This document shows positions 33,293 to 44,064 of a stretch of 64,000 nt of DNA, in pieces (the stretch's first letter is position 1; the number at the start of each line of letters is the position of its first letter). The notes beneath the pieces were generated by a model, which was not told where the DNA came from, searched no databases, and worked only from the letters and a program-made list of their open reading frames with translations. Location: positions 19,870,946 to 19,934,945 of the forward strand of contig CM043969.1 of NCBI GenBank assembly GCA_014529385.2, written 5' to 3'. The stretch is from Adiantum capillus-veneris (Eukaryota; Streptophyta; Polypodiopsida; Polypodiales; Pteridaceae). The translations under genes and the position numbers were made by a program.

Positions 33293-34041
33293 TTTCCGAC
33301 CACATTGGTAACAAGTGACATCAAGTTGCTTTCCTTTTCTCTTGCTGTTGTTACTTTGACCAGCGTTGGCATTCCTTTTGTCTGTCCTACCTCTAACCAT
33401 GTGACCCGAAGCATTAGCCTCACCACTTGCCTTTCGTCTAATTTCCTTATTGAGGACATAACCCCTTACTCCATCAAAGGTGAGATTTGGGTTATTAGAC
33501 AATGAGAACACCAAGGCCTCCCAAGAATCAGGCAAGGTCATAAGAAACTTTAACTTAGCATCAAAAACGGGCAAAACAGAGTCCTGCAACAGTGGGAAAG
33601 GGCTCCTGTAAAAGCACCAATGTGCTCAGTTGCAAGCTTTGTAGTATCCAATTGCATATGCATCAATTTACGCATCAAGTGTACCTTGTTCACTGACGTC
33701 CTCTTTTCATAAGTAGTCTTGAGCTTTTCCCACACATCATAGGCAGTGTTAACACCCTTAAGGTCTACCAAAATTTCATATGCAACAACCATTTTTACAT
33801 ACACAGTAGCCTTTCTATTTAAATTAAGCCACGTCTCATCTGTTCTAGCTGTAGGCTTTGCATCTTGCAATGCACCATCGCAATCTTTTAAGAAAAGAAT
33901 GCTCTCTTTCCACAAATCGTATCCAGTGTCTTCAAATCTCTTCAATTCAAAGAGATTCTTCATGTCCGAAGAGAAGGAGGCCATATTATCACTCTTGTGC
34001 ACAAAAAATAGAAATTGCATTTTTTTTTCAAAAATTAGCAA
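33287..34041 (-). pseudogene. C2 gag, split by copy A and a frameshift
   Basis: The frame at 33550-34041 starts MASFSSDMKN at about 33985 and contains WLNLNRKATVYVKMVVAYEIL and VWEKLKTTYEK. The frame at 33287-33589 continues with LKFLMTLPDSWEALV and a basic linker, and reaches CYQCGRK of the CCHC zinc knuckle. The LTR of copy A begins there. The rest of the knuckle is at 32660-32694. The frameshift lies near 33570. Confidence 0.9.
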
Positions 34042-34263
34042 TTTGCTGGGATTTCAGTGATTTTTGCTTTTTTTCTTTTTTTTTGGCAAAACAAGTGCCA
34101 CAAAGGTAATACAACATTTCTAGAAGCTTTGCTTCAAGTTTTGTTAAATTTTGAAACTTTCACAAAGCTATTGATTTCTAAAATTTTATGCAGAAAATTA
34201 CAACACGCTAAATCTTTGAATTTCTCGCCCAAAAATTTGGGGATTTTCACAGTTTCAAGGAGT

Positions 34264-34463
34264 TTGACCAGTTGGACAATGTGAAACCTTTAAAAATAGT
34301 CCAAGTGGCCCAAAGGTCAATAATGAGGTTTAATGCCAGTACAGGCCCAAAATGGTGAGCTAAAAATATATTGAAAATATATCTACAAAGATCTCGAGCA
34401 GAGCAACATGTTGGAAATAGTTGGGAAAGATCGGGAGTGACCTCTGGGCATTTACCTCCAACA
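34264..34463 (-). repeat. 5' LTR of C2, conserved outer part
   Basis: It starts TGTTGGAGGTAAATGCC at 34463 and is similar to 29140-29338 over about 200 bp. The inner boundary and primer site were not found between 33990 and 34264, which has T-rich DNA. Confidence 0.75.
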
Positions 34464-34479
34464 TCTCTCTATGTGTTTT

Positions 34480-34484
<5 letters not shown>

Positions 34485-34528
<44 letters not shown>
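34485..34528. repeat. (GT)n microsatellite
   Basis: About 21 GT units. Confidence 0.95.
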
Positions 34529-34529
<1 letters not shown>

Positions 34530-34530
<1 letters not shown>

Positions 34531-36262
34531 CAAATTGTACAATTTAGAAGCACATGGGTGAAAATAAAAGGGTCACATATTCCCCAACCTAAAACCATTG
34601 ACAAGGCAATCAAAAACTCTCAAATAAGAGAACTAGCTAGCACCACCTTCTATTAGCTTCCTTCAAGCATTCAAACCTTTATTTTGACTATGACATATGT
34701 GTAAATGGAAATGGCACTCTAGTTAATCTAGAGGGTCGATAAGCCAAGAATAGGTCACCCAACCACCTTAGAGTCGGTCATCAACAATGACATCATAATG
34801 TTAGCAGGTCACCACGATGGATGCTACAGTACAATTGTTTGTACACTAATATAACAATATCAATACATTGGAAATTGACTCGGTTGGGGTGTGGAGAGTA
34901 GGCCAGCTTGTCAGACACAAAAAAATGGCCAATCCACTGACTAAGGAGTTAACAAACAAAAACAATAGATCAAGACTAACAAGTAAACAATCTCACCTAC
35001 ACGCTACCAACTAGCAAACAAACTTGAAATGCAATCGAACAAAAGGGGAATTTTATACTAACCTTATCCTACTTATTACGAGACTTAACAACCCATCAAT
35101 ATGAGAATGAGAAAAACCATATACCATCATTACCAAGGTGCTTAAAATCAATGTAGATCTGTAGCAACTTAGCAATACCTCTACAACCCTTCCCTGAACA
35201 AATTTAATGAAAAAATACTCAATTGGATTACTCAAATAAATAGATTTAGGCTGTAGGCAGCCGATTGACAATTAATACAAATCACATGATGCAAGTAGGT
35301 AAATTGAATAGTAGGAGTAGGGGATTACCAATGTGTACATAATTTTAAAAACAGACATAATGAATGTGAGAAATCTTTGAATTGTATTCTTAACAAAAGC
35401 TCACTCTATGTAGAGAGTTAACGTAAAAAAAGACGACCTTTATAAATGAGATAAATTTTTTATACTAAGGACTCTAAAAAGATTAAAGTACTAAGGCAAC
35501 ATAAGCTCAGTAATAACTTGTTTACCACTAATCTACACACCTAGGCTCATCATGCGTGAACCTAGTACAAGTTGGAAGTCAAATTGTTCTCAAATAGTTT
35601 TCTGCAATCTCACCTATATAGAAAATATAAAAGAATTTGCAATTGAGCCAGAATTTTGATGTCCACTATATAGAATTTTAATCTCACCTATATAGAAAAT
35701 ATAAAAGAATTTGCAATTGAGCCAGAATTGGCCAATAGCTTCTATTTATCCAATCTTCTGCTCGTATTTGTATCGTTTGTTTGATCCACTTCCCTTCATG
35801 TCAAAAAAGTGTTACTGTTCTAGAGTTACCATTGTAACTCAAAACAAAGGTCTCCACCCCAACTTTTGGAAACCATTGATAAGATCATTTCGAACCTTAG
35901 CCCTTGGTGTTGATGAAAGTAGTTTTGTTCTCATCAAATAGGTCATGGATGTTATAGATGGTTGAGCTAGCTCCTTCACAATAAATGTCTCTTGAAATTA
36001 TCCTAGTTCAACAACCCTCATGCCAAATATCATCCACTTTTGTCTTGTTTAAGAAAACTTGAGTCCACATTTAATTCTCCAGTAAATTTTTCACTCAATG
36101 AAATGAAAAGAGTTTCCACGCATGATGGGAGTAAAATCCTTGTTTGGCCCAATTCTCATGGACATTAGGCTTCCAAGAAAAACTTGTTCTATTAGTTTTT
36201 GCATAGGAAACACATAAAGAAATGCAACCACTAACTTTGATATCAAGCATCAGTAATCCAAG
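34530..36262. other. No gene recognised
   Basis: AT-rich DNA. It contains a 50-bp direct duplication (35606-35655 and 35680-35729, AATCTCACCTATATAGAAAA...) with a 24-bp spacer. Minus-strand fragments near 35750-36260 look protein-like (MRIGPNKDFTPIMRG) but match no family I know. Confidence 0.5.
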
Positions 36263-36267
36263 GATAC

Positions 36268-37022
36268 TGTTAGACAATAAGACGTAGCTAAATAGATAAT
36301 TGAGTAGATTGCTTAATGGAGAGAGGCAGATTTATATACACGAGATTATAGAGTAGAGAGAGAGTACACATGATATACGTGGTTCACCCAATGTGGGCTA
36401 CGTTCACGGGAACGCAACCACTCAATGGCTTTAGTACTTCAAAACAAGAAGTAGTTTACAAAGGGATTATATCCTTTTGGAGCTCCCGCCTCGCTTCACT
36501 CTCACCACCTCACACCCACCTTGTTGCATCAACTTCACACTATGAAATGTGTGTAGAAATGGCCTCCTTTTATAGGCCAAAAGGGCTGCCCTCTCTCATG
36601 AGAGACAGCCATGTGTAGTCGCCCTTGTGTGAATAAGTCCAAATCGGACCCTCCAATCCGTCCATGTGTGGCCGCCCTTGTGTAGAAAAATCCGCTTTTG
36701 AATTCGGCCACCGGCCATTGACTTCCGACCATCGGCCACCGGCCATTGGACTACCGGCCACTGGCCAACCGACCGGTCATTTTTTGACCACTTTCCGGCC
36801 ACCGTCCGGCCATAATATTCCGGTGAAAAAGAATATTTCGGCGAAGGGAAAAAGTCTTGGGGGCTTCCGTCCCCAAGGCTCCTAAAGTTGCCCCTGAATT
36901 TTGGCCGTGAAAATTTTGGTTTCTGACGAGTGATTTTCCTTCACACACGATATGGGGGCCTTACAAATGTGCGCTTTTACTACAAAAAAGTACAAGGGGT
37001 AAATCGGGCTCCATACTTAACA
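36268..37022 (-). mobile_element. Solo LTR, copy B
   Basis: It is 755 bp, with termini TGTTA...TAACA. It is flanked by GATAC on both sides (36263-36267 and 37023-37027). The TATA box GGCCTATAAAAGG is on the minus strand near 36565-36577. It is related to copy A throughout, but has extra GGCCACCGGCCATTG-type repeats at about 36700-36790. The complete LTR with perfect duplication and no interior indicates LTR-LTR recombination. Confidence 0.95.
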
Positions 37023-37027
37023 GATAC

Positions 37028-38750
37028 AAGCACTTTTCCCACAAAAGTCTTCACATTTGATTTTCTTTGGTTTTCCAATTGGTTTTTTTTTGTTTATCCG
37101 ATTTGTTCCATGTTTAAAAGCTAACGAGGTTTAAGGAACTTCCCTCATCAACGTAAGTATCAACAATGAGTTTATCATGTCCCAAGTATTTGAATGTACG
37201 TCTCCATGTCTATTTCATCCTCTAAATGCTGATCCACATGGTCTTCATTCAATTGTGGTGAAATTTTATTTACAGTCATTACCATTGAAAGAATTTTTCC
37301 GTACTTCTTTACCACAAAATTTGGTTGGGATAGACTCCTTAACATTGACATCCATTATTGCAAGGATATGAGTCCATTCAAATGGCTCAATTAGGTGCTC
37401 TAGGAAAGGCTTTGGTACATAGACCTCAAAACAGTTAGAACCCAATACGGACACCTATAAATAAGACCCATTACTTCTATTTTGGAGGTCTATCTGTATC
37501 TATCTCGGTCTATCAGTCTTGGTCTAGCAGTAGATTGGAACTCTTTTATCATTTGTAGCCGATCATTAAGTGCATTATCATTTGTACTTATGTACTAGTT
37601 ATAAACCTAAATATCTAACTCCAATTGTCTTATTTCAATTATTTGTTTGACATTCCCATATGGTCTTTTGAAGTATGATTCTGTTCATCTAGAATAGTTG
37701 TCAAGGATTAGCTCATTCCATTTTGGCAATAAAGGTGGTGAGCTAAAGCTATTGAGAGGAACTAGCCTCTGACTTGGAATTCACTATTCATAGTCAATCA
37801 GCTATTCACAATGCCACCACAAAGTCCAATGTCAATTAGGGTGGTGAGCTAAAGCTCTTGAGACAAACTCGTCTCCTACTTAGAGTTCAAAGTCAATTAG
37901 AGTCAATCAGCTATTCACAATGCCACCACATTGTCCAACGTGAGGAAAGAGAGCTACTACAATGTCTATTCTGAGATCAATACCATATCAACATAGTAGT
38001 CGAGGAATTGGAGCAAGGCTCTGATGGAGAATCATGCTCTCAGAATGAGGAAACTAATACCAATCTAGGGAGAAGAGGGGGTGAGGAGCATGGAGCCTCT
38101 CAACACTGCACATTCAAGAAGACAACATTCAGAGTTTGTATATTTCTGTAAACAAAACCAACTGCTTGCCAACCAATCTGTTGCAATAGGGGCACCGAAT
38201 CACAAGCTTTTAATGCAAAACACCCCCTGTTCAGAAAATTCAGCATTGCATGTGCACAAAAATTGTTCAAAATTCATTGTTTCAATGGGCAAAAGTGTTG
38301 TGGCACTATCCACAATATGCATACATGATAGTACCAAATAGAGACCTCAAAACTTCGCTGAGAACCTGGAAAAATTCTGATGACCAAGTTGATTTAGATG
38401 CAGAATCAGCAAACAAAGTAAATGTGTTTAGAGACTCCCACTGCTACGTGTACTAATATGCTCTCAACTATACATTGTAAAAATTTAAGCAATGCAATAA
38501 TAAGTGTTATGGAAGCCATAAAACAATGATTATATAGATAAAATCCTAACCGGAGATTGCTCCCACTTGATGGAGGAGTACAATATCTGCTAGAGCCTGA
38601 TGTATGGACCTGTTTTTATGGCTTAAATGTTAGGTGCAACGGAATTGAAATTGTGAAGATCTAGACGTCACACTTCCACAAATCTTTACTTCTTCCTTGT
38701 GTTAATGGTTCTAATTAGCATGAGAGATGGTCTTTTATTCCTTGAAGAGA
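37028..38750. other. No gene recognised; tandem duplication
   Basis: A ~107-bp unit occurs twice at 37734-37945. Copies share GGTGGTGAGCTAAAGCT and AATCAGCTATTCACAATGCC. Otherwise it is AT-rich DNA without convincing coding frames. Confidence 0.6.
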
Positions 38751-38754
38751 GGGA

Positions 38755-38836
<82 letters not shown>
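38755..38836. repeat. (GT)n(GA)n compound microsatellite
   Basis: About 16 GT followed by about 24 GA units. Confidence 0.95.
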
Positions 38837-38839
<3 letters not shown>

Positions 38840-38965
38840 GAAATAAAATGATATATTAATGTCTTCAAAAGGCCAAAATGACCTATGAGACCAAGCTGTT
38901 ACACCATAGTGAATCTGATACCATGTCTGGAATAAAAGAACTGAACCAAAACAAAAAATACAACT
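38835..38965 (-). repeat. Dispersed repeat shared with LOG intron 6; primer-site-like motif
   Basis: It resembles 18558-18690. On the minus strand it contains TGGTATCAGATTC just after CCAGACA, the pattern of an LTR end plus initiator-tRNA primer site. It may therefore be the 5' border of a small LTR element extending to the right. No partner LTR was found. Confidence 0.5.
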
Positions 38966-39590
38966 ACTATAAGCTGGGACTGTGTGGATGTGCTAGCTAA
39001 TACAAAAGATGCCCCACACACACACACATGATGGGGTCCCAACAAACCCTATCAAGGACCCCCCACACCATTGCTGATGTGGTATTTCCTTTTGATTGCG
39101 TAAATGGAATGTACACACATGCAATACCTCAAGTGCAGACTCTATTGACATGAATGGGGAATGTCGCCACGGTAACTCTTGAAGATGAAGTACCTCTTGG
39201 GCTGATTTGATGCATCTTTGGATCCGTCTCGATGTGGGATTGCAGATGGCCACCAAGGGTAGATCTGGGACAGATTTGCACTACCGATGTGAGAGGAATG
39301 AAGGTTGAAAACACAGATCTTGATGATGCCGATGATGGGCAGCAATGGGAGCACTTGTCGCGTGAGGAAATGGCCGAGAAGAGGCTCAATGGGCTATTAA
39401 AGTATTGGACCGCATCTGTATGGCTAGATCTAGAATATTTTACAATCTCTCACAAAAGAGAGGGGTTAAAACTGAAAATGCTAGGAATGGGATTGCTAGG
39501 CTGATCTGCTGCAAAACACTAGGCTGATGTGCTAATGTAGAAAATGCTAGCTGGTCTTTTGCAAAAAAGTGAGGGCTGAACTGGCACTAA
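38966..39590. other. No gene recognised
   Basis: Unassigned, possibly the LTR body of the preceding repeat. The direct motif ACACTAGGCTGATGTGC / TGCTAGGCTGATCTGCTG near 39490-39535 may mark a small duplication. It ends at the truncated RT of G3. Confidence 0.4.
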
Positions 39591-39594
39591 CTGC

Positions 39595-39742
39595 AATTGA
39601 TTTTCTACTCGTGGCACAGGAAATCTATTTTTGATAGTGATCTTATTTAGTGCTCTATAGTCGACACACATGTGATATGTGTTGTCTTTCTTTTGCACTA
39701 AAAGCAATGGTGAACGAAATGGAGAGGAGCTAGACCTCACCA

Positions 39743-39775
<33 letters not shown>

Positions 39776-39905
39776 TTTTTTTAATAACGAATTCATGCAC
39801 TTGCCTCATGATCTCCTCTTGTTGAGCATGTGGAACTCGATAAGGAGGCTTGTTAGGCGGTGAGCTTCTTGATAGGAGCTCAATTGCATGGTCATCATCC
39901 TTCAT
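39595..39905 (-). pseudogene. G3 reverse transcriptase N-terminus with poly-G insertion
   Basis: Blocks SSPPNKPPYRVPHAQQEEIMRQV, SPFRSPLLLVQKKDNTYHMCV and DYRALNKITIKNRFPVPRVENQL are typical of gypsy RT. Between the first two, codons near the usual KGMV are replaced by a glycine run from the C tract at 39744-39775. The remainder of RT is absent. Confidence 0.9.
39744..39775. repeat. Poly-C tract (32 C)
   Basis: It lies inside RT codons of G3 and reads as Gly on the coding strand. Length is difficult to sequence and may be inexact. Confidence 0.9.
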
Positions 39906-40033
39906 TTTAGAGATAGCTCACTAGGGATGCCATCAATGAAAGCATCTTGGAATCATTTTAGAAAATTAGACAACTCTAATTTCTATTGATTCCCTTTATT
40001 GCAGGGATATGGTGTTCCCCAACTCATTAGCAT

Positions 40034-40732
40034 CTATGTACATGCTCTTTTCCCTGTAGTGAAGTAGATTCTCCTTTCAAGGAACTTCATGTTGGAAGCC
40101 ATGTGCTTAAACCATGGTGCCTCAACGATAACATTCTCATGTTTGAGAGGGGAGATGAAGAAATCCTCTTTGTCCAAATAGCTTTGGACATGAAGCCTTA
40201 ATTTTTCAATGAAAGAAGTAACTGAGACGTCTTGCCCCTTGATAGCTCCATTGGCTTTCAATGCATCTCCCATCTTGTGGGCTTGTATGCCTAGCTTAGC
40301 GGTCAACTCCGTGGATATGAAGTTGTGAGTTGAACTAGGGTCAAACAAAATAAAGGCATCATGCTCTTGCATCTTTCCCCAAGCATAGGAAAGGAGAAAT
40401 CCTTGGCAATGAGCATCCTCTTTTGGAGCTTCAAACATAGAGACTCTAGGAGTTTCATTGCGGGTAATTCTCTTGGGGCAAGGACGATAACCATGGCCTT
40501 GCTCCCCACACTTAAAACATTTTTGGTCCTTACTAAAAGATTCTAGCTCTTTAGGAGAGAGTTTATATTTACCTTTGTAAACTCCCTTCTCCTTCGACCA
40601 ATTGTTGTTGTTATGGAAGAGCCTTGTAAGAATTTTGGGCATTGGTTTTCTCCTTGGCATCATTTTTGTCTTTATTTTCCATGGGCTTGACATTCCGTCT
40701 AGCCCCTTGTTGGAAATTGATGCGTGAAGCAA
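40034..40732 (-). pseudogene. G3 gag end, zinc knuckle and protease
   Basis: The 232-residue frame carries CFKCGEQGHGYRPC, a complete CCHC knuckle, near residue 73. The protease-like block FILFDPSSTHNFIST follows near residue 128. In relatives the catalytic motif reads D[ST]G; here it reads DPSS, so the active-site Gly is lost. The frame ends with a stop near 40034, followed by about 130 bp of decayed linker before RT. This is the longest open frame in the window outside the LOG exons. Confidence 0.85.
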
Positions 40733-41820
40733 CCATGGTGTGGTGGATTACTTTGGTGATAGAACTAGGCCGTTGAGAGTTGACATACTCGGCCATCTCT
40801 TTGGGTAATCTCGCACAAAATTGTTTCTTTTGCACGGCAAAGTATATCTTTTGAAAGATAGTAGTCTTGAGATGTAAATCCCAAACTTGTCCACATATTT
40901 GTGGATAGAGTTCACCATTTGGTAAGCACTTTGGCCTTTGCATCACTTGCAAGGAATTGCTTCATGATGGAAACTTGTAGAGTTTTCCATGTCTTTGGGA
41001 CTTTGCCGTTGCCACAAATGCTAGCCCACCATTGATGAGCCGATTTTTGGAAGTGCATAGCTACATGGTGTAGCTTGGAGGACTCCGTGAAGCCCTCGTC
41101 TCCAAAGGCCGCATCAAATTGTTGGATGAAGGCCAATACTTTGTCGGTAGCACCGAAGGTGCCATCATAGGTGAGAAAAGAGATACTCTTTCTTCCCTCT
41201 TTGAACTTCTTTAACTTTTGTGACCTTCGCCATGCAGGGTAAGATTTGCGATGTCCTCCCCTCTTGCATTCTCTAGGAGAATAGCCATAGCTTTCATCGG
41301 TAGAGAAGGAAGGTGAAGAAGAAGGAGAAGAGGGTGACCTCTTTCTTGCCCTTTTCTTCCTTTGTTTCCTATCTTCCCTTTTAGAGTGACGAGGAGAAGG
41401 ACTATGGGTTAACCATTTCCTCTTGGGAGGAGTTGGCGATTGTCTAGACCACCATCTTCATGGAGCCACATATTTTGAGGAACCTAGGGAGTCATTACTT
41501 TCTTGTTCTTTGGATTCCTCCTCTCCTATGGGAGAGAGTCTTCATTTGGGGTCTCACCAAGAGGCCTTCTAAGCTCTCTCTCCTCTTTGAGAGGAAATAA
41601 AATCCCATAAGCACGAAGTTTTTGAGTAACTTTGGCTTGCAAAGAGGGGTTGTCCATAGCTTGTTGCAACCTAGTAACAAGATAATTAACAAACATGGGG
41701 GCATCATCACTAGCACTTTCATGTGCAAAATCAAAGTTATCAATGTTCATTCTACTCTCTTGGTTATTGTCAGCCATGTTAATTGATCTTATGTGTTTAC
41801 TTAGTGTATGCTTTGGCAAT
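40611..41820 (-). pseudogene. G3 gag capsid region, broken
   Basis: Frames at 41526-41819 (start MADNNQ at 41775), 40912-41136 and 40611-40952 contain HVAMHFQKSAHQWW, KTWKTLQVSIMKQFLASD and LPKEMAEYVNS. These are the normal capsid blocks of plant gypsy gag. A serine/arginine-rich segment at 41190-41480 separates the first part. At least three frame changes. Confidence 0.85.
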
Positions 41821-42178
41821 TCAAAACCCTAGTTGCTACTCCTCTTAGCCTTTGAAAATAGGCACTTAAGTATCTACACCCACGGCTCGAATTGGTTAAT
41901 TACAGAGAAGAGTGGAGTGAGTCTAACATAGCGAAGTTGCCGAGGGATAGCTCCTTTCGGACTTCTTATGGCTCAATAATGGTAAAGCCATAGGCAAGTC
42001 TAAAAAGACTCCATTATTAAGACCAAAGCTCCCGAGGTGTGCACCATATCCCACATAGTGGGCTCAACAAAATCGATAATAGATCCCAATCCCACTTACC
42101 CTAATATAATTAACAAAATCAACCATTTATAGGCTACTTAAGGACCTCTCTTCTTAAGCAAGAAAAGAGAAACCTAAT

Positions 42179-42190
42179 GCTCTGATACCA
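42179..42190 (-). other. Primer-binding site of G3
   Basis: Minus strand TGGTATCAGAGC is an exact complement of the initiator tRNA-Met 3' end, one base from LTR end CATTACA. Confidence 0.93.
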
Positions 42191-43044
42191 ATGTAATGGA
42201 AATGGCCTATGAACTTTGAGAATAGCGAAATTAGGAAATTAGGTGAAACACTTTTGAGAGATTACTTTGTGAGCATAGCGGATGAACGTAATTGATGGTA
42301 GCAACATAAACATGGTACCTAGTTAACTTGGCATGAACATTACTTTTGCAAGAGAGAGAGTTTAGAGAACATGACAATAGTTGAGGACCGGATTCATATG
42401 GAGCCGGTCCCCCCTCCAATAGGCATTTGCATTATAGTTTCTCCCATCAAGAGAGACTTGGTACAATACAATCTTTGTGTTCCTTGTAACCTAGGTGATG
42501 CAATGAAGATGGAAAGCTTCATGCATCACAAGCATAACATAAACTTGAAGAAAGCATTAACTATCTCAAGCCTCAGTCCCAAGGCCTCAAACACCTTCGA
42601 AGGTGGAGAGAGCTAGCGGGGAATGAGGATAGGGAAGAGGAAGAAGAAACATTCCATAGGAGAAAGAAATAGTTCCTCACTTATCATTACTCTTCTTGCT
42701 AGCATACATAATAGCATAGTAATGGAGATGGAGAAGATGGAAAGCTTAAGCATTGAAGCATGGCTCTTGGTTGGATTTGCATTCCATAGCCAAGAGTGGT
42801 GGTGTAGGCTTTCACTCTCACAAGCTTGGAGAAGGAGGTGGTGTTCCTCAACTTTCACCAAGTGAGAATAGCCTTGCAAATGAGTGTGTGCGTGTGGAGT
42901 ATATCCCCCTAGCATCCCCCTTTCTTGCTTTGGCAAAAATTCTACTTGCTACAAGCTCATTGGACCCCTCTCCCCTTAGCCGGTAACATCCAACATGCAG
43001 TCAAGCATATGGGTAGTCTTTTGACAAGTGTCCTCCTTACCCCT

Positions 43045-43046
<2 letters not shown>

Positions 43047-43100
<54 letters not shown>
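43047..43100. repeat. (GA)n microsatellite in G3 LTR
   Basis: About 27 units, sense (CT)n, about 160 nt after the LTR TATA-like site. Confidence 0.95.
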
Positions 43101-43105
<5 letters not shown>

Positions 43106-43229
43106 AAAATATCTAGATATTTGTTAGATGGAAGTAGAATCTCATTGGACCCCGCTTTAGCCCAACCAATAGCATTCAAGCACACCATGTGGTTAAGCTT
43201 AGTGAGAGTCTGACATGTGTCCCATGTGT

Positions 43230-43945
43230 TCTTTTAGAATTCCCCTATTTTTGAGATTTTTATACATAGGAAGTTTCTCAAGCAACTTCCTCATTAAGTG
43301 AGTACGTTCTCTTTTTGACTCAAGCATCTTACCCCCCATGCATAGGAAGATTCTCAAGCAACTTCCTCATTAAAGGTGACAAGTACCTCAAGTACCTTAG
43401 TCATCAAGCATGACAAGCACCTTAGGTGGGGTTCCCACCTCAAGCATAGCCTTAGCTTGCTTAAGTTTAGGTCGGGTTCCCACATCAAGCACAGCCCTAG
43501 CTTGCTTAAGTTTAGGTTGAGTTCCAACCTCAAGCACAACCCTAGCTTGCTTAAGGTTTCCACCTCAAGCACAACCCTAGCTTGCTTAAGGTTCCCACCT
43601 TAAGCACAACCCTAGCTTGCTTAAGTTTAGGTCGGGTTCCCACCTCAAGCTCAGCCCTAGCTTGCTTAAGGTCAAAGGAATTTTAACACTAACCATTGGA
43701 GGTCTTTAATGAAGCTAACCCTAAGGTCTTTTAAGCTTCATTAGTTGCACATTGCTCTTTGATAGACTACCTCCTTTTGGACCCCTATTGAGATGTAACC
43801 ATCTCTGCTCTTGGTCTCCTGCTGAGGTAAGTCTAGAAGCACTTATTGCACATTGCTCTTTGATAGACCATCTCCTTTTGGACCCCTATTGAGATGCAAC
43901 CATCTCTCCTTTTGGTCCCGTGTTGAGACAGGTCTAGAAGCACAG
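43230..43945. repeat. Three tandem repeats in G3 LTR
   Basis: First, TCTCAAGCAACTTCCTCATTAA repeats at about 43275 and 43351. Second, a 43416-43671 minisatellite has six units of AAGCACAACCCTAGCTTGCTTAAG spaced 40-60 bp apart, with TTTAGGTCGGGTTCCCACC linkers. Third, a ~102-bp duplication (TTGCACATTGCTCTTTGATAGAC...) starts at 43746 and 43847. Confidence 0.85.
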
Positions 43946-44064
43946 GTCTCTATTCTAACTCTTGTTCCCGTTTATTCTCCCACATTAAATGATCAATTTA
44001 ATATGAGAAAATCATTTGGTAAAGCTAGATATTATATTTTATGACACGTAGTGTAAAAACACTT

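Larger units (their letters stand above)
28965..34463 (-). mobile_element. Ty1/copia retrotransposon C2
   Basis: On the minus strand, gag, protease, integrase, RT and RNase H follow in copia order. LTR-type ends TGTTGG... are at 34463 and 29338, and a purine tract is at 29339-29352. Similarity between the LTRs is clear over 29140-29338 and 34264-34463, including GGCCCAAAGGTCAATAA. The inner LTR parts have diverged, so the left edge is uncertain. A 598-bp solo LTR (copy A) is nested in gag. Pol is full of frameshifts. Confidence 0.85.
39590..44060 (-). mobile_element. Ty3/gypsy element G3, 3'-truncated
   Basis: On the minus strand the order is LTR (right), primer site at 42179-42190, gag, zinc knuckle, protease and the first part of RT. 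RT stops abruptly at about 39595. RNase H, integrase and the 3' LTR are missing. The family is a gypsy type with CX2CX4HX4C knuckle and retropepsin-like protease. The right border is not proven. Confidence 0.8.
42192..44060 (-). repeat. 5' LTR of G3, right edge uncertain
   Basis: The inner end (TGTAATGG on the plus strand) is set by the primer site. It contains a (GA)n run at 43047-43100, a TATA-like TATAAAAA on the minus strand near 43256-43264 and two tandem repeats. ORFs of 60-107 codons inside are not conserved or family-like. Confidence 0.6.

Noticed and set aside
35750-36260. Protein-like minus-strand fragments
   Set aside because: Frames change every few dozen codons and no family was recognised; mentioned only as a note.
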